NCBI GenBank assembly: GCA_900095095.1
Contig: FMBT01000526.1
Span: 1 to 64,000, forward strand
Source of the DNA: Fragilariopsis cylindrus CCMP1102
Lineage: Eukaryota; Bacillariophyta; Bacillariophyceae; Bacillariales; Bacillariaceae
Direction of reading: 5' to 3'
DNA length: 64,000 nt
Of the stretch, positions 21,901 to 31,737 are shown one piece after another. The notes under the pieces were generated by a model. That model was given only the letters and a program-made list of their open reading frames with translations, was not told the DNA's origin and did no database searches. How positions within the stretch are numbered: position 1 is the stretch's first letter; each line of letters begins with the position of its first letter. The translations under genes and the position numbers were made by a program.

Positions 21901-22035
21901 GAGGATGATTTCGACGATGAGATAGAATACGACGTTGATGACGACGAAGGCGAAGCCAAAAAGTTTCGCGATTCCGTTTTTGTTCGAGCTCTCCGAGAAA
22001 CAATCGAGAACGGACTTACAACACCAATCGACTGA
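18901..22035 (+). CDS. DGD1: Digalactosyldiacylglycerol synthase (UDP-galactose:MGDG galactosyltransferase)
   Basis: Adds a second galactose to MGDG to make DGDG, a main thylakoid lipid, at the plastid envelope. Single exon, 1044 residues. GT4-type motifs in order: HIVTTASLPWMTGTSVNPLL (about 277-296), CVLEEPEHVNWF (about 427), VVGIVHTNYDQYM, YCHKVIKLS, NVHGV, YYIGKLLWTKGLDLLLEYE (about 605), a YGSGPD nucleotide-sugar region, then FPGRVDHA and NPSVSEVLCTTTAEALAMGK (about 840-860) and a FPNC motif. All match plant DGD proteins. An N-terminal hydrophobic stretch (FIFLVPLFFQLLFIG) suggests secretory entry, then Ser, Asp and Gln runs. Two long insertions, at about 525-600 and 665-810, sit inside the catalytic domain and explain the size compared with about 800 residues for plant DGD1. 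The C-terminus is an acidic tail. Function is secure. Confidence 0.93.
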   Translation: MLRFIFLVPLFFQLLFIGTTVLSSSSSSSSSLSTSTSSSAAIVHIRHDGDSNDDESSSSSSSSDGNYDYDYDYDYDYEVIPTSYRSKNCTTTATTRALTLSSTIISPSTAAMPVYLTSRGGQQQQQQQQDDGEGDGDGDGDDEFNVNSIHDNFFTSKHFADDLDDDAYFDDDDDDDDDDDSRIMKSKKRKEKRSLKRRKQQFLNRIIKVSSLLLRREHDARLDSDSDSDLDLDNGREQQQQQQQQRTQGGNLVYDRTEEDNDRITSQSDLTRPGRYVHIVTTASLPWMTGTSVNPLLRAAYLHDRLEIINNKHNNNNNKSNQNKKDKYDTANNNTNTTRSSYVTLVIPWLELPEDQKQLYNGRVFNSTKEQEEYVRDWLLNSANMDHASQNLNIVFYNARYHSDLGSVFAMGDIIQALPQDEPLDVCVLEEPEHVNWFRAPGQGWTKRYNYVVGIVHTNYDQYMKQHYSGLWSAPAIRLISAAMVRAYCHKVIKLSDVVQEFAPEKEITSNVHGVRQEFINMPMPIPIPMPVPVPIPTTPLVTTIVVDYDNTNRSANINVTIRTDGTSSNDNGSSVHEGVTNETATSTSEVEEKEEDEKESAQVYYIGKLLWTKGLDLLLEYEEYYKEISGNYFAIDVYGSGPDQLDISRAFLGRDAAQRTRASKTNTTTTTSRKTGNTKKKRKYTNNNIQSEVENISKNMFVQSFAWLNRRRRKGRKSNNKNKKNYGDESQTKTTTPIISAEELYNDVMDVIESLPIKARESLENLRARSGDVTKTNESMKKLPAKARRALNHLIDDLSRSTIPRSLYELRRHPIPATFPGRVDHAALKDITQYKVFVNPSVSEVLCTTTAEALAMGKFAIIPVHPSNQFFLRFPNCLGYRNPLEFVANLQWALTHDPTPLTDKVAREFTWEAATDRFLEASSITHREAREREILGRSKIDERIAWFHNELGKGVKGDIIRKAFGGGPVSGQVRYELTKNRGRRRGNATTTSNIDEDEDEDDFDDEIEYDVDDDEGEAKKFRDSVFVRALRETIENGLTTPID

Positions 22036-22546
22036 AGCCTTCACGGTTTTATACGACAAAGTTTTCTGTCGTTACTTGCTGATCAGTGAGTTGTATAATA
22101 TCTTTGTTGAAGAATTATTCGACACATAAAGAGTTTATGCCCCTTTGGCCATCCAGGAAGTCCAAATGAAGACGTGGGAGATCAAAAAATAAAGAAAAAT
22201 ATGAATAAAAAGGAACTATTTTTGGATTGGAGAGAAATTGAGTTTCTACAGAACATTATTATTTGTTAAAATTGCTCTGGGGGTATCTTAGGCGAGCCGC
22301 TAGGTATTATTCCTTTATTTGGTGCAGGTACTTTATTCATATGGATAGAATGAATTATAAAGGGTGGCCAACGTGTGTTGTGCTGTGATTTGTGATACGA
22401 CGATATTATTGTACACTAATCGTTTTTCCAAGCAGAATTTTAGATTCTCTTTTCTATCGCACTACCGCGGGAGCACTCGAACGTTGATGTTTAGTAGTAG
22501 TGGCCGTAGTAGTTGTTTTAGTAGAAGGAAAAAAACTATTACCATT
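22036..22546. other. Convergent intergenic region
   Basis: 3' flanks of DGD1 and the minus-strand gene ending at 22547. No gene seen. Confidence 0.5.
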
Positions 22547-23296
22547 TCAATCACTAATAAATAGTGATAAAAGTGCATCTTTTGTAATTGATAATCTTTT
22601 TTTTGTCGTTCCTGATACTCTTTTCATCATTTGTCTTGGATTTTTTAAAACACGTTTAAATTCAAATGTTTTATCTAAAAGATTCCTTGTTTGTGTATTC
22701 CTTGCTAATCCAGACGAAGCATCTTTACTGCCCCCACGATGTTGCAATTCTAATGCAGAACGTAGTCCTTGTTTAGTATACCCTGCTGCTAATAAAATTT
22801 TAGCACGATCTACTTCTGTTGTTAATTCTGCCTCACCATAATCTTCTTTCACTGCAATTTTGTGCATATCAGTTGGTTCTAATTCAGTATATTCCCACCC
22901 TATTGTTAATCCTAAATAACAATCACTATATGTGTCAAGTTTACGTTCATATTCTCGTATCATAACAGTCCCAAATGATACGGTACTATGAATACTAGCA
23001 TTGTTACTGTTACTATTGGTGTTGCTTGTTATTGTTGCTTGCTGTTGTTGTTGTTGTTGTTGTTCTTCTTCTTCTTGTATTTTTGTTTTTGTCGCGTTTG
23101 CTGTTGTTGATGCTACTCTACTACGAAGAATACCACCACTGCCACTTGTACTGCTGCTATTATTTTTATCCAACAATGACGACAACGGTATAAGCTGGGG
23201 AGATATTATTGACGATGACGAACCACCAACAGCCCTATCGTCGATTGGTACTGGTACAGTCGAAGTTGTAGTAGTAATAGTAGAATGCCATTTCAT
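22547..23296 (-). CDS. Conserved diatom-type protein of unknown function
   Basis: Start ATG at 23296, 249 residues, single exon. The N-terminal 100 residues are low complexity (Ser, Thr, Glu, poly-Gln). Then comes an apparently folded core starting STVSFGTVMIREYERKLDT and continuing CYLGLTIGWEYTE. This VxF-x-x-V-x-REY...L-x-x-W pattern resembles a large uncharacterised family found in many copies in diatom genomes. The remainder is charged and helical (KEDYGEAELTTEVDRAKILL) with a basic C-terminal region. No membrane segment or targeting peptide. The family resemblance is from memory of the pattern, not a search. Confidence 0.65.
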   Translation of the reverse strand: MKWHSTITTTTSTVPVPIDDRAVGGSSSSIISPQLIPLSSLLDKNNSSSTSGSGGILRSRVASTTANATKTKIQEEEEQQQQQQQQATITSNTNSNSNNASIHSTVSFGTVMIREYERKLDTYSDCYLGLTIGWEYTELEPTDMHKIAVKEDYGEAELTTEVDRAKILLAAGYTKQGLRSALELQHRGGSKDASSGLARNTQTRNLLDKTFEFKRVLKNPRQMMKRVSGTTKKRLSITKDALLSLFISD

Positions 23297-23832
23297 TATT
23301 GCGAATAATACAATTCATTAGCTTAGCTTATCTTAGCTTATTATCTCGTTACTCTTCTGTTACGTATTACGGTACTGCGGGTTACCTTCAACAGAATGAA
23401 ATTTCTTACGACAGTTCTTATGCTGCTTGATGGAATTGTGTCTGCTTTGTGGTGTGACCTCCTGTACTCATTTTGTGAGCATTGCCTCACGTACTGTATT
23501 CTACTTCATGATTGATTGATGATTCGTGATGGGAAGTTGACACCAACAGAATCTTTTTGGTTGGCGACTGCGAGGCTGCTGGAAATGGGCTCGCGCTCTT
23601 ATTTTTCGTTTTAGCGTTTAAATACACCCACAATATTCGAATATCTTTTTGAGATCAGAATCCATCCACATTGAACATTGCTTATACATCACACAAACAT
23701 CGCCCTCATCACACATCACATTACATCTCTTCTTGCTGTCACATATTGCTTAATCCTGCTTGTACTACTACAGTAGCTTCAACAGAACAAATAAATAGTA
23801 CTGATATCTATATCTTATAAAAAATAGAAGAA
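23297..23832. other. Divergent intergenic region
   Basis: Holds the promoters of the genes starting at 23296 and 23833. Short TTAGCTTA repeats occur near 23320-23340. No coding signal. Confidence 0.5.
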
Positions 23833-24984
23833 ATGCGGTATATTCTGCTGTTGCTAGCATCATGTATTTTTTGCTTTCTACAACTAGTTTTAGTACCGGT
23901 TTCGTCATGGACCTGGTCGTCGTCACGTCAACTAGATAACATTGGACCCAAAGTTAGTGGTCATTCGTGCATTGTGGCATCAACAAACCCTGATAAGCTA
24001 TTACTCTTTGGAGGACTAACAGGATCGTCTGGATCTCCAACAACTGCTGACCTCTGGAAGTACGAACACGAGGATGGCGATAGTACAAGTAGTATCGGTG
24101 ATGGCAGTAGTGCGAGCAGGAAAAGATGGGATCTATTACCAACAAAGATGCAAGGAATTAGTCGTCCCGGAAAAAGGATGTACTCGGCCTCAGCAGTACT
24201 CGCCGGAGACAACACACAACATGAATCATTTTATCTATTTGGAGGATGGGATCCAGAGGAACCGGGAAGTGGTGGAAAATTCTTAGATGATATATGGAAA
24301 TTTTCATTGGAAACAAACAAATGGGATCTATGTTCTGCACGTTTACCTTTCCCAATATCGCGTCATTCAGCGTGTGCCATAGGACCCGACGAAATTGTTA
24401 TCTATACCCATAAGGGTATATTATTATTCTCATTTGATGGAAGAGATTGGTCTGTATCAGAACAACCAACCACCGGCGATGGACCGGATGGTTTTAGTAT
24501 GTGTGCAACATGTGGTATTAGCAACAGTTCTTCCTCGGCAGAGTTAGGACAGGACCTACTGGTTTTTGGTGGCTCGACACAGACCCAAGAACTAAGCTCT
24601 GCAACGTATGTGTTATGTACACAATCGTGGACGTGGAGGAAACTACTAGTAGTCGATGATGATACCCCTGCTCCGTTAGCCTCGTCGTGTGCATCGTCTA
24701 TTATCGGACGAGATAATCAATGTGTTATTTTCGGTGGGGCAACACTAGGTGAAACCGGATTGATCCCCCAACGTGATACTTGGCTTCTAACCGTGAATGG
24801 GGATTCGGTCGAGTGGAAGAAAATTGCAGTAGGAGGTGGAGACGATGACGATGATGCTTGTCGTCCTGAAGGGCGCGTTGCTGCATCACTAACAGCGATT
24901 GGTGATGGAATTGTTCTCCAAGGTGGATGGGATCCGGTTACCAAGGAGACTTATGACCAGACATGGATCTTAAATGATAAGTAA
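23833..24984 (+). CDS. Secreted kelch-repeat protein
   Basis: Single exon, 383 residues. Residues 1-25 are a clear signal peptide (YILLLLASCIFCFLQLVLVP). The rest forms about six kelch blades, a beta-propeller: GHSCIV with LLLFGGL and DLWKYE; FYLFGGWDPE with DDIWKFSLETNKWDL; HSACAIGPDEIVIYTHKG; DLLVFGGS with QSWTWRKL; QCVIFGGATLG with DTWLLTV; and GIVLQGGWDP with DQTWILN. The third blade is diverged, lacking the Gly-Gly. Such propellers bind proteins or glycans. With no catalytic domain, BTB, F-box or membrane anchor, this is probably a soluble lumenal or secreted binding protein. A Trp follows the predicted cleavage (SSWTW), so plastid import through an ASAFAP-like site is possible but less typical than with Phe. 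Confidence 0.85.
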   Translation: MRYILLLLASCIFCFLQLVLVPVSSWTWSSSRQLDNIGPKVSGHSCIVASTNPDKLLLFGGLTGSSGSPTTADLWKYEHEDGDSTSSIGDGSSASRKRWDLLPTKMQGISRPGKRMYSASAVLAGDNTQHESFYLFGGWDPEEPGSGGKFLDDIWKFSLETNKWDLCSARLPFPISRHSACAIGPDEIVIYTHKGILLFSFDGRDWSVSEQPTTGDGPDGFSMCATCGISNSSSSAELGQDLLVFGGSTQTQELSSATYVLCTQSWTWRKLLVVDDDTPAPLASSCASSIIGRDNQCVIFGGATLGETGLIPQRDTWLLTVNGDSVEWKKIAVGGGDDDDDACRPEGRVAASLTAIGDGIVLQGGWDPVTKETYDQTWILNDK

Positions 24985-25356
24985 AAAAATCCACACCGGT
25001 ATTGTCAGATCAGCGCACTATCCCAATTTTGATTTCTTTTTCGACGATTTATTTCATATGTATGCATGCATAGCTCATAAACAAATGAACATCGCTAATA
25101 ATATCGGGTATACGAGAAGGAAAAGGTAGGAGTTTAATAGATAACAAATCTGGGTGTAGCTACTCTCGTATTTCTTGCTATACACATTATGCTTGTAAGA
25201 ATAGAATCGCCATTAGCAGAGTGAAGAACGCATCATACACATATCTAAATAAATATTCTTTTGTGTTTTATGCAGACATAGGTTTGTTAACATAGGGAGA
25301 AAAAACACTAGATAATATACTGTAACAGGATATAGCATATGTATGTTATTTTTACG
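24985..25356. other. Convergent intergenic region
   Basis: 3' flanks of the kelch gene and the minus-strand gene ending at 25357. No feature seen. Confidence 0.5.
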
Positions 25357-26238
25357 TTACACTTCGACGGGTTGTGGCAATTGTCCTTTCATGGCTTTCT
25401 CAAAAGCACCGTACGTCATACTGTCACCTTGGGAACCGAATTCGGTCGCCGCTTGTTGGAGCGACGACGATACGGTATCCATGGTCAAGGACTCAGACCC
25501 ACCTGCGGTGCCACCGCCCAGGACCTTCCAGAGCGCCGAAAAAACGACCGGCGACGACCCTTCCGTGAGGGCTGGTGAACAGAAATTCGGATCCGAAGCC
25601 TTCTTCTTGGCCATTGGGGAAGCTCCGAGGGGCATTTCGAACTGTAGTTGTAGAGTAGGATGTGTGTTTATTTAGTTGTTAGAGTGTGTGAGTGTGAGTT
25701 TTTCCGTCGGGATTCTGCGAACATGTGTGCGTAGTATAGTAGTATATGCTAATAGTAGTGCCTGTTATGTCCGTACCTTGGTGGTTTCGTCCTGAAGAAT
25801 AGAGTTCAATCCCGATTTCGTCAATCCTGCCGCCTCTGCTGGAAACAATACCGAGCACCAGGTTGGTACGTGACAGAGCTCGGCACCACCGCCCTGTGTT
25901 TGGCCGCTTCGCTCCGTGTACGTGCACAACCATTTGGGCCGTCCGCTCTCGAGGACGCCAAATTCGTATCCCGACGCGGACGTGCCTTCAACCTCCGTAG
26001 GGGGGAGCACGAATGCCTTGTCGGCGAGCCGTCCGAAACATCCGACAATCTCGTGGGTTTCCAATGTCATCATTGACAACGAGAACGAGAACGACGACGA
26101 CGACGTTGACGATGACGACGATAGTTTGCTACTGGAAAAGGCCACAACGCCATTGTCATTCGTCAATAACAAGCAAACTGCTACGAGGGTAAATGAAAGG
26201 TAGGACGGAACCATCATGAATATTGTCTTTGTAATCAT
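25357..26238 (-). CDS. Plastid-targeted protein of unknown function, two exons, GC-rich
   Basis: Exons 26238-25777 and 25641-25357 join in phase 0 (GTACGG donor, TACAG acceptor) to give 248 residues. Residues about 12-34 are a signal peptide (LSFTLVAVCLLLTNDNGVVA) followed by FSSSKL, an ASAFAP-type Phe site and a Ser-rich transit peptide, so import into the plastid is likely. The mature part (from about ETHEIVGCFGRLADK) is Gly/Ala-rich, has three or four Cys, and carries YEFGVLESGRPKWLCTYTE and KFEMPLGASPMAKKK. I do not recognise the family. Base composition and codon use differ from the neighbours: the coding part is markedly richer in G and C (codons such as GCC, GTC, CTC, TCC), as expected for a highly expressed or recently acquired gene. 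The clean intron and targeting peptide show it is native-like and functional. Confidence 0.75.
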
Positions 26239-28089
26239 TGAATCATTCCCGAAATAGAAAAATCATTTAATTTAGTTCGCAAAAGATATATATTAGATCG
26301 AAGAGCGATGGAGACCCTATTCTCCATCGCTGAGATCTAGGTAAACACAACATCATATAGTATGTATGATTCATGGAATCTTTGAATGCGCGCGCCAGCG
26401 ACAAAATAAGACTTGACTCAGGGCCGATCTCCTAAAAATTTCGTCACATCACGCACATGTTCCACTGCTATTTGATATCTTAAGTATGTACAGCATGGTT
26501 GATGTTGTTATAATAAATTGCTGTACTGTAGATGTTGTAGTAAGTTAGAAGTAGTGTTAGCTAGGCTTACTACTTGCAGTGAGTGCTATCTGCTAGCTAG
26601 CTAGCTACTAGTAGTACAATGAACTATTTTTTGTTGGTTTCAGACCCATATTTGCATGGTACCGGTATTGTGCTGATTTTTTTTTCTAGAGAAGCTAAAT
26701 GAATGCACAAGAGAATTTTTCATGATTTGGTTTGAATTTTTCATTCTTCACTGCAAATAATAAGGGTTAAATAATAGTCAACTCTACAATCAGCAATGGG
26801 TTGATTATCTACTATGAAATCCACCATGCTGCACAGGTGGGTAGTATTTTTTTGTACAGGCTATCGTGGAAAAATACAACACTGGTTGAATTTTGTATAT
26901 AATGTACTGGTATGTTATTATTGCGCTTCGAAATGGATTTGTGACTGGATTGAGTGCAGCATGAGTCTTCTCCAATCCTCCATTGATTTTTGGTATTGGC
27001 TACTGTATGTAGCTAGAAGGAGTCTTATATGATGATACAGTTCTTTTGGATTCTTATTTTTCTCCTTATAGTTCTGCTTAATGTAATGTGGTTGATATGC
27101 TACATACAGTCTCATTGGGCTATGTCTGTAGGATAAACAAGAACATCCCTTAAGAAGCCTGATAATTATTGACAATGGACCTAAGGTTGCTTGTTGTTAT
27201 GTCTTTTTCTTGATTCATTTGCCAATGTTTCAAATCAATGGAAAGTGCTTGTTGGGTCCTATTGGGTTTATTTGTGTCCTTTTCTGATGAGGAGATGCAT
27301 TATTGGACCAGCTGACCTTCCGAGATAATTACTTCAGGTGCATTCCACCTCAACGTGGGGTTTTCCAGACTGTTTTGATTGCACATAGTAGTAAATAAAT
27401 AACATAAAACACACCAATTCAGGTTCTTGCAACTTTTCATACATAAATTGAAAAAGAATGATGCTCTACTCTTCCTTCTCACTCTCGTCATCTAGCATAT
27501 CAACAATCTTTCCCTTTATGTGTTAAATAAAGGAGGTTACAGGCTAGGCTACTTGATCATATATATCTTAGAAATCAAATGCAAAGAACTCAATCTGATT
27601 GAGTTCCCCCTCGGCAGAGGCTATAGTATACTTTTGGCTTTGACCTGACTTCTCAACTCAATATTATGTCTAATGTTGGGATAATTTCTGCCTGACTTGT
27701 AGCAGTTCTCTTTTTTCATTTTTAAATATGGCACATGATATGCGTGTGCAGTAAAACAACTGTGTTGTCAGTATTTAGTATGTTTGTTTATCAAACTAAC
27801 GTGCAATTTTACTTAGGTGCACCGTATTCTATGTTTGGTTTATCAAACTAACGTGCACTTTTACTTAGGTGCACCGTATTATACTTAGGTGACAAAGGCG
27901 TTGGATCTTTATGTGTGACTGGCGAAATCTAACGAACAAAAAAATAGAATTTTCAACACATCATAATTATCGCTTCACACACAAACAAACACTATCCCTT
28001 TTCCGTCATTTTCTCTCTCCGGATACGTTGCCGTTCTACAAAAATAAAGACCGAGATTGAATATAAAATCGCCTGCAATAACAATAACC
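26239..28089. other. Intergenic region, 1.85 kb
   Basis: Divergent promoters at its ends. The interior has only short open frames on both strands with no conserved look. It contains CTAGCTAGCTAGC near 26592-26606 and the 52-bp tandem repeat at 27789-27892. It could hide an old transposon relic, but no LTR or protein motif was recognised. Confidence 0.45.
27789..27892. repeat. Tandem direct repeat, 52-bp unit, two copies
   Basis: The unit starting TATCAAACTAACGTGCA at 27789 is repeated at 27841 with two or three changes, including ACTTAGGTGCACCGTATT in both. A third partial match (ATACTTAGGTG) follows at about 27881. It ends about 200 bp upstream of the GPI-type gene at 28090. Confidence 0.85.
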
Positions 28090-28693
28090 ATGAAAGTTTC
28101 TTCCATTAATATTCACACATTTCTTGTTCTGGTTATCTGCACGATAGGGGTAGTTAGTGGTGTTGATACCTGCACCTCCGAGTACTGCGTTTGTATTGGA
28201 GAATGCCCAGATTCCTATACAGATAAATTCTCCTCGTAAGTTCTGTTCTTTCCAACGTCAAATCAACATTTTCAAGTAGTATGATCGTGATCGTGGCGAA
28301 TGAATGAATTAGTCATTTATACCAATGTTGAATTTCATTTGAGCATTTTAAATCTCATTAACATTAACATCATTATTTAATTTTCTCTCTCGTCATCCAC
28401 GATCATATCTGTTATTATATAGTTCTAGTGCAATATTTAATGGAGAAAATTTTGTTTGTTATGCAACTAATGGTATTAAATTTGGTATTGGTGGGGATGA
28501 AGTTAAGATTGGTGCTGATACTATATCACAACGTGATTTAGGGCCTTGTAGCGATGATATTCCTCTTCCGACTTCCGCCGCTACTAAAGCCATTACGACT
28601 TCGGCTGGTGCGTCGTCCTTTTCTTCTACAAGTACCATTCTCTCTCTTACTGTCGGTGCATCTATAATTTTCGGAAGTTTGATCATTGTATAG
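28090..28693 (+). CDS. Small secreted cysteine-rich protein with GPI-anchor-like C-terminus
   Basis: Exons 28090-28235 and 28423-28693 (GTAAGT donor, TATATAG acceptor) give 138 residues. The signal peptide is about residues 1-24 (TFLVLVICTIGVVSG). The short mature part has a Cys-dense start (DTCTSEYCVCIGECPDSY), a middle segment (NGIKFGIGGDEVKIG) and a Ser/Thr/Ala-rich stalk. It ends in an uncharged hydrophobic helix (TILSLTVGASIIFGSLIIV) right at the stop, with small residues before it: the layout of a GPI attachment signal. It is therefore probably a cell-surface protein on the outside of the plasma membrane. No family was recognised. Start chosen at the first ATG that gives a good signal peptide. 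Confidence 0.75.
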
Positions 28694-29158
28694 AAGACAA
28701 AACAAAACTGCTGTCGTTATTTGTGGCACAAATACAAAATGCATAGATAGAGGATAATTATTACGTTTGATCCACCTCAGTAAGGAATTGAGATTGTCGA
28801 GAAAGATGAATAATACGAGGAAAAGATTGGTAATGATAGTAATGATAATAATAAACAACAGTGAGGGTGGTTGGTTTAGGTTTTTTTTATGGAGGGAGGG
28901 GATGGGGAAACGATCGACGAAAGATACCTTTATTCCTCATTGATGGCAGTAATAAAACAATAGCAACTCAATAAGATAAAAAGATTGATATAGTTTGTGC
29001 ATAAGTATAGTAATATTAACAGAGCTACTTGGCTACTTAAAATAGTTCTAGCAGCTTTATTATATTAATTAACACATCAAAATTCTTGTTCATATATGTA
29101 ATTCTTTTTAAAAAAGATAAAATTAATAATTAGCATTGTATCAGACATAATTATTTAT
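28694..29158. other. Convergent intergenic region
   Basis: 3' flanks of the GPI-type gene and the type II membrane protein gene. No feature beyond AT-rich DNA. Confidence 0.5.
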
Positions 29159-30961
29159 CTAGCTACTACGTACTACGTGGTTAGGGCATGAATTACGTTC
29201 ATTGATGATTGGGTGGCATTTCCTTGAATGTTCTGTTGCTGCTAAAAGCACAATACCTGTACCTTGAATAAGTCTCATAAAGTCATATTCCTTCAAATAA
29301 TCAAACGTATTTTCTCTTCCAAATCCATGCATCCACCAAAAATGTGTCATACCATATTTTTTTCTACTCGATAAATGTTGATTCGTATCACAACATCTAT
29401 CTGTTTGTATATCTAAATCATGGACAAATTCTTCCGTTTCAGACAAACCATCTATTACATTCTTTTTTATTGACCGTTTATCATTTGGACCCGGTGGTGG
29501 TAATGCTATACCATCTAAATCTAGCGCGTGCGGTATCGGTTGAAGTCGATGGGGTACAATAATACGACCATCATCGAGTTCTTTTTTATATGCTGGACCT
29601 GTCAATGCATCTAATCTTGTATTTAATATCTGATCGGCTTCTGTTAGATAAATATATTTATACTTATCATGATTATCACTACCCAACCAAGCTATTATAT
29701 CATCACTGGTAGTATTCCCCGTAAGGGCAGTTTTAAGACCTTTTAATGCACCTTTTGGTATATTCGTTGCAACCGCAGTTGTTTTTACATCATTAGTATG
29801 AACATACGCCAATTCTGTTTCTCCATATTTTACAGAGAATGGTTCATGGATACTACTATTGGTGTCATAATTTAATTCTGGTACAAAATAATCTATCATG
29901 TCGTTTGCTGATCTTGTGGTTGCACCACTACTTTTGTTGTTATTCTTTAACTCATATTGATACTGCTGATATTCGGGATGATGCCGTAATATATATCGAA
30001 ATGCCTTCCGTGTTAATATTGGATCATATTTGTAATACCCAACAACAACAACTCTACCAACTCCATGCTTTAATAGACTTGTAATAGTTGCTGCTAAACC
30101 CATAACCCAAACTTGTCGTGATATATCATCGTTTGTATTCACACCGACAGGAATAATAGCCAGAGTACTACTCATTTCGCCTGTTGATATTGATGTTGAT
30201 GTTAATTGCGATGACGTTGCTGCAGACGTTGACGATGATGACATTGATCGTAGTGATGTTTGAATATATATTTGTAATTTACCAACAGCATAATACATAG
30301 TATAATTTCTTTTATCGATCTTCCACCATTTAGATAAATGTTCTACACAAAAATCTAACCAGTCTTTTGGCATGCGACAATCCTTAATACCATTCCCAAC
30401 CTTTAATACAGGCTTCATTGCATCATCTTCCACTATTTGTATGTATTTATCAATATCTAATTTTAAAAACCGTTCTTTATTTTGCCACCATGCAGCTGAA
30501 AAAAAATCTGGTGGTGCCCCTCTTTGTAAATTTTGATATGGTAAAAATTCAATTTTTATCTCTTCTTGTTGGTTGTTTTTTGTTTGCTGTTGTTGTTGCG
30601 GCGGTGGTGGTGTTAGTGGTGTATTTGGTATTGTTGATGAATCTTTCTTGTTCTTGGTGATGACGGCCTTGTTCTTTCTTTTGAGGATATTCAATTCCAT
30701 CTCAAGGTCATTTATTTGTTGTTGATACGTAATCTCTCTTGTAAGTAGAGCTGTTCCCATAATTGATACCATAACGACGATTATAAATATAATACTCATA
30801 CTAGTGTAGCATCTTCTTCCTCCTCGCTCTCGCCGATTCGTCTTCTTATTCTTCTCTCCACCATCTCCTCCTGCCAACGATGACGATGACGATAACGATG
30901 AAGACAAAGAATTATTTCTCGACGGCGCACCGTTACCGGTACTACGTTGGAGGCCAGTCAT
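29159..30961 (-). CDS. Type II membrane protein, probable Golgi glycosyltransferase-like unknown
   Basis: Single exon, 600 residues, start ATG at 30961. A basic cytosolic N-terminus (KNKKTNRRERGGRR) is followed by one membrane helix at about 54-72 (SIIFIIVVMVSIMGTALLT), a coiled stem (QQQINDLEMELNILKRKNK), Pro/Gln linker and a large lumenal domain. That topology is typical of Golgi glycosyltransferases. Conserved-looking blocks: DFFSAAWWQNKERFLKLDID, WVMGLAATITSLLKHGVGRV, YIYLTEADQILNTR, FVHDLDIQTDRCCD and THFWWMHGFGR. The TEADQ segment, at the end of a beta strand, may play the role of a DxD-type metal site. I cannot assign a sugar or a named GT family. N-glycosylation sequons are present (NYT, NTT). 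Intact open frame throughout. Confidence 0.7.
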   Translation of the reverse strand: MTGLQRSTGNGAPSRNNSLSSSLSSSSSLAGGDGGEKNKKTNRRERGGRRCYTSMSIIFIIVVMVSIMGTALLTREITYQQQINDLEMELNILKRKNKAVITKNKKDSSTIPNTPLTPPPPQQQQQTKNNQQEEIKIEFLPYQNLQRGAPPDFFSAAWWQNKERFLKLDIDKYIQIVEDDAMKPVLKVGNGIKDCRMPKDWLDFCVEHLSKWWKIDKRNYTMYYAVGKLQIYIQTSLRSMSSSSTSAATSSQLTSTSISTGEMSSTLAIIPVGVNTNDDISRQVWVMGLAATITSLLKHGVGRVVVVGYYKYDPILTRKAFRYILRHHPEYQQYQYELKNNNKSSGATTRSANDMIDYFVPELNYDTNSSIHEPFSVKYGETELAYVHTNDVKTTAVATNIPKGALKGLKTALTGNTTSDDIIAWLGSDNHDKYKYIYLTEADQILNTRLDALTGPAYKKELDDGRIIVPHRLQPIPHALDLDGIALPPPGPNDKRSIKKNVIDGLSETEEFVHDLDIQTDRCCDTNQHLSSRKKYGMTHFWWMHGFGRENTFDYLKEYDFMRLIQGTGIVLLAATEHSRKCHPIINERNSCPNHVVRSS

Positions 30962-31571
30962 GATTGGATCCTTTTCTTCAAAATTGATTTGACAGTAACT
31001 TTTTTACACAAGACAGGATAACAAAACACGGCCTTTTATTTTTACTTCAGCTTATATAGAGTATTCAATATCTCAGCTTAGCAAAAAAAGATATACCTCC
31101 TCTGATCAAGAACGCTGAAGCTCCCTGCCTAAAGTTGGTTGTGCTTTTAAAATTCAACGAGTTACTGTACTCAGTATTCAGGCTAGCTAGGGTTCTATCT
31201 CGAGAGTGTATTGGCGTTCAACGGAGAAATATTAAATACCGCCATCACGGCGAAACTTGAAAAATCGGCATCATGCATTTGCGAAACTCAAGATTGATTC
31301 GACTGATTCGATTCGACTGATTCAGTCCCACAAAATCCAAATCTTTGTACACAAGAAGAATGAAGATTTTTTTGTGCGTTTGATTTTTTTTTTCATTTAT
31401 TTTATTGTGTCACAAAAGATCACTTCGAGATCGACAAACAAAGGATTGATTGATGATTCGACATTCAATTCATAGCTCCAACTCTTACTATAGGCCACAC
31501 AAATAAAAACACATATACAGATACATTATAGAACAAGCAACACCAAAACTATATTCTAAAAAAGAAGGATC
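30962..31571. other. Divergent intergenic region
   Basis: Promoters for the genes starting at 30961 and 31572. Contains TGATTCGACTGATTCGATTC-type repeats near 31290-31325. No gene seen. Confidence 0.5.
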
Positions 31572-31705
31572 ATGATAGCTTTTATATCGCCGTCACTGAG
31601 CATGTTTGTGACTTTTGGCGTCTTATTATTGGTTGATAATGGCTGCCGTGCATTTGTGCTTCCTACTAATAGCCGCGCCCCAGCATGCTTTTTGAACAAC
31701 ATCGG

Positions 31706-31737
<32 letters not shown>

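Noticed and set aside
25821-26076. Overlapping plus- and minus-strand frames within the GC-rich gene
   Set aside because: High GC reduces stop codons in all frames; only the minus-strand frame has a signal peptide and a matching intron.
26814-27032. Trp/Tyr-rich 72-codon frame in the 1.85-kb intergenic region
   Set aside because: No family pattern, a competing frame on the other strand, and surrounded by non-coding DNA.
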